Below, piece after piece: positions 24,152-32,608 of a stretch of DNA of 33,759 nucleotides. Origin of the DNA: Lachnospiraceae bacterium UBA7225 (GTDB taxonomy: Bacteria; Bacillota; Clostridia; Lachnospirales; Lachnospiraceae). The stretch lies in contig DKTR01000084.1 of NCBI GenBank assembly GCA_002473385.1, positions 1 to 33,759 on the forward strand, in the 5' to 3' direction. Under the pieces are notes generated by a model, which did no database searches, was not told the DNA's origin, and saw only the letters and a list, made by a program, of their open reading frames with translations. The position numbers and the translations under genes are program-made. How positions within the stretch are numbered: the stretch's first letter is position 1; every line of letters starts with the position of its first letter.

Positions 24152-25741
24152 TCAGTTACTGTATTGTTTTCTGTATTCTACCGGGGTAACCCCCACCTTT
24201 TTCTTAAACAGTATTCCAAAGTAATTCGCGTTGTAGATCCCCACCCGTTCTCCTACCTCATAAATTTTCAGATTACTGTATCTTAAAAGCTGCTTCGCCT
24301 TCGCTATCCGCCGGTCTGTAAGGTACTCTATAAAGGAGCTTTTTACTTCTTTTTTAAATATACGGCTGAGATAGCTGCTGTTCAGATAATAGGTATTCGC
24401 CAGTGTCACCAGGGACAGATCCGGATCATCCAGATTCTCCTTGATATATTGCTTCATGGAATAAATCAGCTTCGAGGTATCTGCCGCGGGTGCATCGTTC
24501 TGAAGCATCGCCGCAAGCTCATCACACCCTTCGATAAAGCCCTGTCTCAGCTCAGACAAATTCTGTGCCTCTTTCGTCTTTTCATAAAGCCGCATATAAA
24601 CAGGCGGAAAAGCGTCTTCATACTGGGTACCGGACAGCATATACACATAAAAGAAGGTATTCAGAAGCTGCATCTTCAAAAATTCCATATCCTCCGCCGT
24701 AACATGACTCCAGCTGCCAAACCACTCGTCAATGATCTGGCTCATCTCCGCCGATGAATCAGACTCAATGCAATACTGCAGTCTCCGCAATTCCTTCATG
24801 GAAAGCAGTTTTGCATATTTTTTCCTGTCCTTGCGGTAAAATACAGGATTCTCATATTCATTGTCACTGTTGATCAGCGCCGTGTTCAGCCTGGTCACTG
24901 CATTCATGTAAGCCATATGAATACTTTTTTCCTGATTTCTGATAATATCGCTCCCGTAATACAAAGGACTCTCAAAAACCTTCCGCCAGCCCGTTTCCAG
25001 CTTTCTGAGAAATTCCTGATGATTGATCTTCTCCTGCGGATCCAATATAACAAACCGGTCGAACCGGTCGCTGATCCACACCATGTTTTCCATATGCTTC
25101 ACGCAGTAGTCCCTGATCCATTCCTCCCGCTGCTTTCTGGCATTTCTGGAAATTCCGTGCTTTTTGTCGCCGACATTATATTCCAGGACTCCGAGCCAGA
25201 TAAAATCGCTTTTTTCCGGCGAAAGCTCTTCCATGAACTGATTGCTCACAATTTCTTCCTGAACATCCGATTCCAGAAGCTTGGTCAGATAATATTCACG
25301 AACCACTTCCTCTGTGTCCTTTTTAAACTCAGACAACCCTTTTATCTCGCTGTCCCGCAGACGCTCTGACTCAATCTTTGCGCGGAGCTTTCCAACGGCT
25401 TCTACCAGCTCATCCATATTGATGGGCTTCAGAATATAACCGTCGAGTCCAATATGAATCCCGCGTTTTGCATACTCAAAATTATCATAACCGGTAATTG
25501 CAATGATTTTGATAGAAGGGTACTCTTCCTTCAGTTTTTCTGCAAAAAACAGACCGTCTGTCACCGGCATGCAGATATCTGTCAGAACAATATCCGGCTG
25601 AAGAACCGCCATCTGGTTCATGGCTTCTTCCGCGGATTCCATTTCTCCCACGACCTCGATTCCCTGCTCACTCCACGCGATACCGTTCCGGATCAGTTGT
25701 CTGATCAGATATTCATCATCTACAATTATCAGCTTTAACAT
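24152..25741 (-). CDS. Response regulator with AraC-type DNA-binding domain (YesN-like)
   Basis: 529 residues. The receiver domain (about 1-120) has acidic residues Asp8-Asp9-Glu10, phospho-acceptor Asp55 in LTDICMP, and Lys105 in YILKPIN. A long middle region (about 150-420) of unknown role links it to a C-terminal AraC/XylS double helix-turn-helix (about 430-528), with FKKEVKSSFIEYLTDRRIAKAKQLL and the closing GVTPVEYRKQ. This layout is that of YesN-type regulators, which usually activate nearby sugar transporter and glycosidase genes. The gene starts 2 nt after the kinase stop codon; the Shine-Dalgarno TTGGAGGA lies in the kinase gene. Its likely targets are this operon and the transporter operon. 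Confidence 0.94.
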   Translation of the reverse strand: MLKLIIVDDEYLIRQLIRNGIAWSEQGIEVVGEMESAEEAMNQMAVLQPDIVLTDICMPVTDGLFFAEKLKEEYPSIKIIAITGYDNFEYAKRGIHIGLDGYILKPINMDELVEAVGKLRAKIESERLRDSEIKGLSEFKKDTEEVVREYYLTKLLESDVQEEIVSNQFMEELSPEKSDFIWLGVLEYNVGDKKHGISRNARKQREEWIRDYCVKHMENMVWISDRFDRFVILDPQEKINHQEFLRKLETGWRKVFESPLYYGSDIIRNQEKSIHMAYMNAVTRLNTALINSDNEYENPVFYRKDRKKYAKLLSMKELRRLQYCIESDSSAEMSQIIDEWFGSWSHVTAEDMEFLKMQLLNTFFYVYMLSGTQYEDAFPPVYMRLYEKTKEAQNLSELRQGFIEGCDELAAMLQNDAPAADTSKLIYSMKQYIKENLDDPDLSLVTLANTYYLNSSYLSRIFKKEVKSSFIEYLTDRRIAKAKQLLRYSNLKIYEVGERVGIYNANYFGILFKKKVGVTPVEYRKQYSN

Positions 25742-25743
25742 AG

Positions 25744-27507
25744 TTACAATTCCTCCAATATCAGATCAATTGTAATCGCCGTTCCCTGGTTTTCCTCTGA
25801 CTCTATGCTCCAGGCCATCCGCTCTCCATAGCAATACTGCAGTCTGTGAAGAGTGGCAGACAATCCAAAAGATTTCCCGTGTTCCCCGCCTTCTCCTGCA
25901 AGCGCCTTCGTCAATAATTCTTCCGACATACCCCGGCCATTGTCTGTCAGCCTGATCCGGATCTGCCGTTCTCCAATACGGGTAATATCCAGTCTGATGA
26001 TTCCATGCTTCGTGTAGCCATGAATTCCATGGTTGATCGCATTTTCAATCAGCGGCTGCAGCGTGAGCTTGAGGATTTTCCATTGCAGAATGTCAGGGTC
26101 TACATTGTAAATATAATCAAACTCCCCGACAAACCTCATTTGCTGGATATCCACATAGCTCTTCAGCATAATGAGATTGCGCTCAATCGTGATGAAGTCA
26201 TCCCCCTTGCTGAGATTAATCTTATAAAACCGTGAAAGAGCATCAATCATATAGCAGGCATCATCATACCGTTTCAGTACAAACAGTGCTTTTACAGAAT
26301 CAAAGGTATTGTACAGAAAATGAGGATTAATCTGTGCAGTCAGCGTCTTCAGATCCGCCTTTCCCTTCATCTGCTCTGCTTCCTTCGTCCGCTCGATCAG
26401 AAGATTGATTTCCCTCACCATATCGTTATATACACGGATCAGTTCCCGGATCTCGTAGTGCCCGGAGTTCATTTCCACCGGCTGGAAAATTCCGTTTTGA
26501 AGCGCGCTCATGGATTCCATCAGCGTCCGGATCGGCCGCGCATACCATCTTGATATTACAACGATACCGATCAGTGTCACCACTGCCTGCAGGGCGATCA
26601 GCATGATCTCCATCAGATTTCTGCTATGTTCTTTCCGATACGCGTCATCCACGGAAATGGCATCCATATAGTACCCTTTGTCTGTCTGAAGAATACAGAA
26701 CATGTATTTCTGCCCGCCCATGGTACCGATGATAGTCGTCTCACCCCGGTCGATCATATCATTCCCGATTTCCAGCATCTCAGTGCGGTACCGGGGATCC
26801 GACATCACAATCATGGATCTCTCCTCATCCAGCAGACAAAAAATACTTTCGTATTTCGTTTCGTCGGACACCAGCAGATTTTCAAGCACATCCGTCGAAA
26901 CAATCATAATCATGTAACCGATCTGCTGAAAGCTCCGCGTACTGCGGACCGCTCTCCGGAAACAGATTTCAGTCTCATTGTCCGGCCGGGAAAAATCATC
27001 GTTGGAAAAGTCTACATAGTATTCCCCATATTCCCGATCACTATACCACTCATAATCCTGAACCCGCTGGTATTTCGGATAATGTTTGGGCTCCTGGTCC
27101 GCAAATGCCAGCAGCTCGGTATTACTGTACAGATAAATAGACTCAATCTGGGTAATATTTGCCACAAGCTCATCCAGATAATTATTCACATCGTTCTGAA
27201 GATTAAAATTGATCTGACCGTCTGAACCCTTTTCCAATGCTTCCTGCACGGAAGCATTGGAAAAACAGATCCTTGAATAGCTGTCCAGTGTATCCACCAG
27301 ATTCTCTACCAGATTGTCAATGCTGTCCAGATAAGTCATGGATGCCACTTCCACTCTCTGATATATGGAATAGGAATTGTAATACCGGTTGATACAGAGA
27401 AAAATCACCAGGATCTGGATAACTGCCGCAGTCATAACTATCGACATTTTCGCAGAAATGCTGAGTTTATTTAATTTACTACGATAAAAAGAAAGTATTT
27501 TACGCAT
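25744..27507 (-). CDS. Sensor histidine kinase (YesM/LytS type)
   Basis: About 587 residues. A membrane sensor with helices at about 21-41 and 300-320 flanking an extracellular region of roughly 250 residues, followed by a HAMP segment (RWYARPIRTLMESM) and the kinase core. The H-box QINPHFLYNTFDS contains the phosphorylated histidine (about residue 396). LQPLIENAINHG is the N-box and DNGRGMSEE the ATP-binding G box. It pairs with the adjacent AraC-type response regulator. The start is uncertain: ATG at 27507 or TTG at 27516, both overlapping the end of the amidohydrolase gene and with weak Shine-Dalgarno sites, suggesting translational coupling. A perfect 15-bp inverted repeat lies in the coding region at 27230-27264. 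Confidence 0.93.
   Translation of the reverse strand: MRKILSFYRSKLNKLSISAKMSIVMTAAVIQILVIFLCINRYYNSYSIYQRVEVASMTYLDSIDNLVENLVDTLDSYSRICFSNASVQEALEKGSDGQINFNLQNDVNNYLDELVANITQIESIYLYSNTELLAFADQEPKHYPKYQRVQDYEWYSDREYGEYYVDFSNDDFSRPDNETEICFRRAVRSTRSFQQIGYMIMIVSTDVLENLLVSDETKYESIFCLLDEERSMIVMSDPRYRTEMLEIGNDMIDRGETTIIGTMGGQKYMFCILQTDKGYYMDAISVDDAYRKEHSRNLMEIMLIALQAVVTLIGIVVISRWYARPIRTLMESMSALQNGIFQPVEMNSGHYEIRELIRVYNDMVREINLLIERTKEAEQMKGKADLKTLTAQINPHFLYNTFDSVKALFVLKRYDDACYMIDALSRFYKINLSKGDDFITIERNLIMLKSYVDIQQMRFVGEFDYIYNVDPDILQWKILKLTLQPLIENAINHGIHGYTKHGIIRLDITRIGERQIRIRLTDNGRGMSEELLTKALAGEGGEHGKSFGLSATLHRLQYCYGERMAWSIESEENQGTAITIDLILEEL
27230..27264. repeat. Perfect 15-bp inverted repeat inside the kinase gene
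   Basis: TTTTCCAATGCTTCC and GGAAGCATTGGAAAA flank a 5-nt loop. It encodes part of the extracellular sensor region (FSNASVQEALEK). A perfect 15-bp stem of this kind is not expected by chance in a window this size. No U-tract follows in the minus direction, so it is not a typical terminator of the operon. Confidence 0.8.
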
Positions 27508-28252
27508 AAAGCTCAATCTGGTATACCTGTTCTGCCGTCTTATATAATACCTGGTCTAAATCTGCTGCCGGTATTACTGTTTTTAAGGTCTCAAGCTGTA
27601 CGGGTACATTGTTCACATGATCTGAGGAAAACATCATTTTTTCCGCTCCAAGCTCCGTGTATATCGTCTTCATATCCGCGACTCCGATCCAGGTCGGTTC
27701 CAGATAAACATTCGGACAGAGCTGTGCAAGAATGATGGACTCCCGGGTCATAAGCCCCATCCCGGCATGTGCAATGACAATTTTCAGTTCCGGGAATCTC
27801 TGTGCGGTCTTCAGAACATGCATGGGATTGGAAAACGGTATGCCGGATCCGGTATGCACCATCATTGGCACCCCAAGCTCCGCCGCAATAGAAAAGGCAT
27901 ACATTCCGTCCTCCGACTCCGGATCACACGCATGACCAATGGGTGTCAGCTTCAGACCGACAAACCCCAGCTCTCTCACACAGCGATAGGCTTCCTCTCT
28001 GTATTCCTCATGGGTAAAATGAGGGTAAATAGAAGCCATTCCCCAGATTTTCATATCCGTGCATGCGCAGAAACGGGCGATCCTGTCATGGATCTCCCTG
28101 TTTGCCTCCACCGAAAATCTTGGAAGAGACGGCTGCACAATGGCTCCCTGCACGATGGTTCCTCTATAACCATCCAGCAGCGTTTTTTCCGTAATAGAAT
28201 GACCAAATACCACATCGTCTCCAAGATGTGCATGTACATCAATCGCTCTCAT
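27500..28252 (-). CDS. Amidohydrolase (Amidohydro_2 family), possible sugar lactonase
   Basis: 250 residues, cytoplasmic TIM-barrel metal hydrolase. Metal ligands are visible: His7 and His9 in DVHAHLG, His133 in MMVHTGSG, His162 in VIAHAGMG and Asp211 in FSSDHVNN. This family includes decarboxylases and sugar-acid lactonases such as L-rhamnono-1,4-lactonase (LRA2-type). Position between an IlvD/Edd dehydratase and the two-component genes in a rhamnosidase operon suggests lactone hydrolysis, which is inference. Start ATG overlaps the dehydratase stop codon by 4 nt, and the 3' end overlaps the kinase start. The protein is somewhat short for the family (commonly 270-330 residues). Confidence 0.85.
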   Translation of the reverse strand: MRAIDVHAHLGDDVVFGHSITEKTLLDGYRGTIVQGAIVQPSLPRFSVEANREIHDRIARFCACTDMKIWGMASIYPHFTHEEYREEAYRCVRELGFVGLKLTPIGHACDPESEDGMYAFSIAAELGVPMMVHTGSGIPFSNPMHVLKTAQRFPELKIVIAHAGMGLMTRESIILAQLCPNVYLEPTWIGVADMKTIYTELGAEKMMFSSDHVNNVPVQLETLKTVIPAADLDQVLYKTAEQVYQIELYA

Positions 28253-29937
28253 AGTTCATCTCCTTCACAGGTGGGAATCACCGCACCGGCAGATGCAGAC
28301 CTTACATTCTTTGCATACTGATACAGGTAGCCCTCTGCTCTTCTGCGGCAGGTGTAGGGTTCTTTTCTTCTCTCTTCAAAATCCACCAGCGGTGCATCAA
28401 TGGTTCCTTTTTTTACATCTACAATAATTTCATCTCCGTCCCGCAGATAAGCGATGGGACCGTCGTCAGCAGCTTCCGGGCAGATATGCCCCACAAAGCA
28501 CCCGTTATTTGATCCGGAAAACCGTCCGTCCGTAATAAGGCATACCTTAGAACCAAGCCCCAGGCCTACCAGAAGCTTCATTGCCTTATACATTTCCGGC
28601 ATGCCCGGTCCGCCCTTAGGTCCCTCGTTGCGGATTACGACCACCGCACCTGCCTGCACCTCTCCGTTCCGGATACTGCTCAGCGCCTCTTCCTCTCCCT
28701 CATAGACCTTCGCCTTTCCCCGGAAATATAAAGCATCCTCCGGAATCGCCGATGGTTTTGTAACAGAGCCATCCGGCGCAATATTTCCATAAAGAATGCC
28801 AATACCCGGTCTGTGATGCACCGGGGCGCTGTCATCATGGATCACCTCCGGCCGGCGGTTTTTCACATGCTCCAGATTCTCTTCCACCGTTTTTCCGGTA
28901 CAGGTGAGAAGCTCTGTCGAAAGCTTTCTCTTCATCCCCTTCATCAGAGCCGGGATACCGCCTGCCTCGTAAAAGTCAAGGAGCGTATATGGTCCCGCCG
29001 GGATCATGGCTGCAAGATGCAAAGCCTCTCCGCTCACCTCTCCAAACTCTCTCAGGGTGAGATCGATCTTTCCTGCCCGGGCTATGGCCAGGATATGAAG
29101 TACGGCATTGGTGGAGCCTCCGATGGCTGAGTTCACACGGATCGCGTTCAGCAGTGCCTCCTTTGTAATAATATCACGAATACGGATATTTTTCTTCACT
29201 AATTCTACAATTGCTTTGCCGCTGTCATAGGCCGCCGCCATACGCTTGCTGTACACCGCCGGAATGGAGGAAGCTCCCGGCAGCATAATGCCCATAGCTT
29301 CCGCCAGACAGCCCATAGTATTGGCGGTACCCAGCATTGCGCAAGAGCCGGCTGTCGGTACCGCATGATTCTCGATCCAGTCAAATTCTTCCTCTGTGAT
29401 GCGCCCTGCCTGCAGCGCTCCCTCAGACTGCTGGATAAAAGAATGATCAATATATTCCCCACCGTAAGGATTTCCCTGTGCCATGTGTCCCGGAAGGCTT
29501 GGTCCGCCATTGATTAAAATAGCCGGAAGATTGACTCTCATCGCTCCGATCAGCATTCCGGGAATGATCTTGTCACAACTGCCGACCAGAACGATTCCAT
29601 CCAGCCGGTGTGCCTGCACCATTGCCTCCACATCGTCCGCAATCATCTCCCGGGCGGGGAGAATATACCGCATTCCGCCATGCCCCATGGCGATTCCGTC
29701 ACAGGCGCCGATAGTTCCGAACTCAACCGGCATACCGCCCGCGGCCTGGATTCCCTCCTTGATGCGGTCTGCCATCTGCCGGAACACAAGATGTCCCGGA
29801 CAGATGGAATTATACGAATTCGCAATAGCAATGATGGGACGGTGAAGCTCTTCTTCTGTGAAGCCGTCCGCCTTGTACAGGGCCCTGACGTTGGCATAGC
29901 CGGGACCTCTTAATATATCATGACTTCTGTAATTCAT
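28249..29937 (-). CDS. IlvD/Edd family dehydratase (dihydroxy-acid or sugar-acid dehydratase)
   Basis: 562 residues. An iron-sulfur dehydratase; all three cluster cysteines are present (Cys46 in SICPGH, Cys121 in GSCDK, Cys199 in AGSCAMLG). The C-terminal GRFSGSNNGCFVGHICPEA contains the serine that acts as base in DHAD, and GPKGGPGMPEM is conserved. By sequence it resembles dihydroxy-acid dehydratase (branched-chain amino acid synthesis). Family members also dehydrate sugar acids to 2-keto-3-deoxy acids. The neighbours (rhamnosidase, dehydrogenase, amidohydrolase) favour a sugar-acid role, so I give no ilvD symbol. Start ATG with GAGGAA upstream. It overlaps the amidohydrolase gene by 4 nt. 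Confidence 0.9.
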   Translation of the reverse strand: MNYRSHDILRGPGYANVRALYKADGFTEEELHRPIIAIANSYNSICPGHLVFRQMADRIKEGIQAAGGMPVEFGTIGACDGIAMGHGGMRYILPAREMIADDVEAMVQAHRLDGIVLVGSCDKIIPGMLIGAMRVNLPAILINGGPSLPGHMAQGNPYGGEYIDHSFIQQSEGALQAGRITEEEFDWIENHAVPTAGSCAMLGTANTMGCLAEAMGIMLPGASSIPAVYSKRMAAAYDSGKAIVELVKKNIRIRDIITKEALLNAIRVNSAIGGSTNAVLHILAIARAGKIDLTLREFGEVSGEALHLAAMIPAGPYTLLDFYEAGGIPALMKGMKRKLSTELLTCTGKTVEENLEHVKNRRPEVIHDDSAPVHHRPGIGILYGNIAPDGSVTKPSAIPEDALYFRGKAKVYEGEEEALSSIRNGEVQAGAVVVIRNEGPKGGPGMPEMYKAMKLLVGLGLGSKVCLITDGRFSGSNNGCFVGHICPEAADDGPIAYLRDGDEIIVDVKKGTIDAPLVDFEERRKEPYTCRRRAEGYLYQYAKNVRSASAGAVIPTCEGDEL

Positions 29938-29992
29938 CTATTTCCTCACTTTCTCCTTCCCCATCTCTGCCAAATGCGGCTGCGACCGGGTT

Positions 29993-32608
29993 TTAGCCCA
30001 TCAGATACCGGAAACGGTAGCTGCCGGAACCGACCTCTGTGATTTCTTGACCCGGAACAGCGATTTCTGCACTGGTGTTTGCCGGAACAGTGACGTTCAG
30101 AAGAAACTCATCATCGTTCTTCTCCCAGTCAACACAGACCTCTCCATAAGGTGTCTCTACCTTCGCTGTCACAAAACGCAGTCCGCCAATCGGCTTCGGC
30201 GCGATCCCGATCTTCTTATAGGCCGGCTCCAGAGGTGTAATACCTGCCAGCTTCTCATAAAAGCACCCGCTGATGCTTCCGAACATCGGCTGATTATGGT
30301 TCCCGGGGCACTGATAAAAGCCATATTCTTTTTCCCAGTATTCCCAAAGGGTAGTAGCGCCATTCGACAACATATATCCATAGCCGGGATAAGTCACACT
30401 GGTAATCATGCGCCATGCGATATCCTCCAGCCCGAACTCGATCAGTGTCTCAAACAGGAAGGGTGTACCGAAAATACCGGTGTCGAGATTCCCCTCACAA
30501 TCCTTCACAACATGATCCGCAAGATATGCCCTTACCTGGGGCAGCTCCCTCTCCCGGATACAGCCCAGTTTATTGGCAAACGCCTCCGTTCCCTGTGCTC
30601 CGATGCTGTAACAGCCGGTGTCCGGATCGTAAAATTCTGCCCGGAAGGCCTGAACCGTGTGTCTGTATTCCTCCTCAAAACGCTTTGCATCCTCTTTCCT
30701 GCCCAGGACATCTCCAAGTTCCGCCATAAGTCTGGCACAGTATCCATAGAAGAAGGTGTTCACAAATCTGGGCGGTATCAGAATCTCTCCCGGCGTAGAC
30801 CACTCGCCAAGACAGCCTCTGTCCTCTCCCTCTCCTTCCACGATTCCGTTTTCCATACCGGTCCGGAGGAATTCCATCCACTTCGCCATGCTGTCGTAAT
30901 GCTCCAGAGCCGTCCTGGTATCACCATAATACTGATACAAAAGACGCGTGATCACAATCATTGCGCAGCCCCATGCGGGACCGCCTCCGCCATCCTGGCA
31001 CGGGACCGTATGCGGGATAAAACCAGTCTCCTTATCCTGTGCATCGGCAAAATCATCCATCCAGTCCGCATAGAAGCCCTGCATATCGTAGCTGTACATC
31101 AGAGCCTTTGCGGTAGCCAGCGCATCTCCGCCGTAGCCCTGACGCTCTCTGTGCGGAGAATCCAGGGGAATTCCCCCGTGAAGTCCCCCTTCCATAGACC
31201 ACAGGCTTGCCTTCTGGATCTGATTGATCAGAGCATCCGAACACCGGAACTCTCCCCTTCTTTCCACACCGGAGCGGATATGGACCGCCGTGAAGTCCCC
31301 CTTCTGCGGTCTGCCCGGATATCCCTGTACTTCCATATAACGGAATCCATGCCAGGTAAATGCCGGCTCATACCATTCCTCACCTTTGCCGTTCAGAATA
31401 TAAATATCCTTCTGCTGGCTCCAGCCGCTTCCGGTACTGTAGTAATTAATTTTTCCATCCGGCCACAATTCCTCCCCGAACCGGAGCTGTACCTTCTGAC
31501 CGGGAATTCCGGATACCCGCATGCGCACCCAGCCAGTCACGTTCTGACCGAAGTCAACCACATACATTCCCGGCTTCACTTCATTGATGCTCTTAGGCAG
31601 AAGTCTGCACACCTCTTCGTCTGACGGCGCTTTCTGCTCTGCCAGCTTTCCTCCCGGCGCATCTGTTCTGCAGGCAGGACTCCAGTCAGAAGCATCAAAG
31701 CCCGGCTCATTCCAGTGGGGCAGTTCCTTTCTGGCATCGTAAATTTCTCCGAAATAAATGTTGTTATAGGTTCTGGGGCTCTCATGCCAGCAGAAGCTCT
31801 CGTCACTGACAATGACTTTTTTCGTGCCATCCCCATAAGTCAGCTCCATCTGAAGCAGCAGCCTGGGGTATCCATACCACAGCTCCTTCTCATTGATCTT
31901 ATCCCGCTGGTTGTACCAGCCATTCCCCAGAGCAATGCCGATGACATTCTGTTCCCCGGCAATTTCATCCGTAATGTCGTATGTATGATAGAATGCCCTT
32001 TCCACATAATCCGTCCGGTTAGGAGAAAGGAGCCTGTTCCCGCATTTTTTCCCATTCAGGAACAGTTCATAATATCCAAGCCCGCAGATGTAAACCCTTC
32101 CTGCCACCGGTCTTTCTTCAGATATCCACGCTCTTCTGAAATACGGCGCAGTCACCTCCTTCGGAGCACAGATCCACGCTGCCTGCCAGTCACTCTCCTG
32201 CAAAAGTCCCATCTCAAAAAAGCTGATATCGCTCCACTGGGAGACTTCATCATTCTCATCCCAGATCTGGACCTTCCAGTAAACCCGGTCCCGGGACTTC
32301 AATTCCTTTCCGCCGTAAACAATTCCCACCGAGCAGTCCGATAATACTTTTCCGCTGTCCCAGAGAATCTGTTCCCCTGTACTCTGCGCCATCTGGTCCG
32401 CCCCGGATATCTGCTCTGTACACGTGATCTGTTCTGTGTCTGACATTTCCAGCGCCAGAATCCGGTATGCTGTCTGTCTGCGGTCCTGCCCGTAGGCTTT
32501 CATCTTCCAGGAAAGCCGCGGAAGCAGATTGTCAATACCGATAGGGTTCACCCGGTAGTCGCAGCGAAGCCCCACCGCTTTAAACTCTTTCTGTCCCTGA
32601 TTACTCAT
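29993..32608 (-). CDS. Alpha-L-rhamnosidase (GH78-type), cytoplasmic
   Basis: 871 residues. It releases terminal alpha-L-rhamnose from glycosides or oligosaccharides. Order: N-terminal beta-sandwich domains (about 1-440), including the DFGQNVTGWVRMRVSG block near residue 352, then the (alpha/alpha)6 barrel starting near 445. The catalytic-site motif DSPHRERQGYGGDA (about 483-496) corresponds to the family pattern DxPxRxExxGxxGD, with the general acid. A C-terminal beta domain ends the protein. There is no signal peptide, so hydrolysis is inside the cell after uptake. Its start overlaps the dehydrogenase gene by 8 nt, and the Shine-Dalgarno (GGAGGGAAC) lies in that gene. Residues 59-72 contain a small TEQIT/TEQIS duplication. 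The exact glycoside cannot be read. Confidence 0.92.
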   Translation of the reverse strand: MSNQGQKEFKAVGLRCDYRVNPIGIDNLLPRLSWKMKAYGQDRRQTAYRILALEMSDTEQITCTEQISGADQMAQSTGEQILWDSGKVLSDCSVGIVYGGKELKSRDRVYWKVQIWDENDEVSQWSDISFFEMGLLQESDWQAAWICAPKEVTAPYFRRAWISEERPVAGRVYICGLGYYELFLNGKKCGNRLLSPNRTDYVERAFYHTYDITDEIAGEQNVIGIALGNGWYNQRDKINEKELWYGYPRLLLQMELTYGDGTKKVIVSDESFCWHESPRTYNNIYFGEIYDARKELPHWNEPGFDASDWSPACRTDAPGGKLAEQKAPSDEEVCRLLPKSINEVKPGMYVVDFGQNVTGWVRMRVSGIPGQKVQLRFGEELWPDGKINYYSTGSGWSQQKDIYILNGKGEEWYEPAFTWHGFRYMEVQGYPGRPQKGDFTAVHIRSGVERRGEFRCSDALINQIQKASLWSMEGGLHGGIPLDSPHRERQGYGGDALATAKALMYSYDMQGFYADWMDDFADAQDKETGFIPHTVPCQDGGGGPAWGCAMIVITRLLYQYYGDTRTALEHYDSMAKWMEFLRTGMENGIVEGEGEDRGCLGEWSTPGEILIPPRFVNTFFYGYCARLMAELGDVLGRKEDAKRFEEEYRHTVQAFRAEFYDPDTGCYSIGAQGTEAFANKLGCIRERELPQVRAYLADHVVKDCEGNLDTGIFGTPFLFETLIEFGLEDIAWRMITSVTYPGYGYMLSNGATTLWEYWEKEYGFYQCPGNHNQPMFGSISGCFYEKLAGITPLEPAYKKIGIAPKPIGGLRFVTAKVETPYGEVCVDWEKNDDEFLLNVTVPANTSAEIAVPGQEITEVGSGSYRFRYLMG

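Noticed and set aside
25045..25068. Tandem repeat ACCGGTCGA-ACCGGTCG in the response regulator gene
   Set aside because: It only encodes Asp-Arg-Phe twice; too short to be meaningful.
30047..31624. Open frame of 525 codons on the plus strand
   Set aside because: Antisense to the rhamnosidase gene; the product is rich in His, Arg, Cys and Ile with no recognisable motif.
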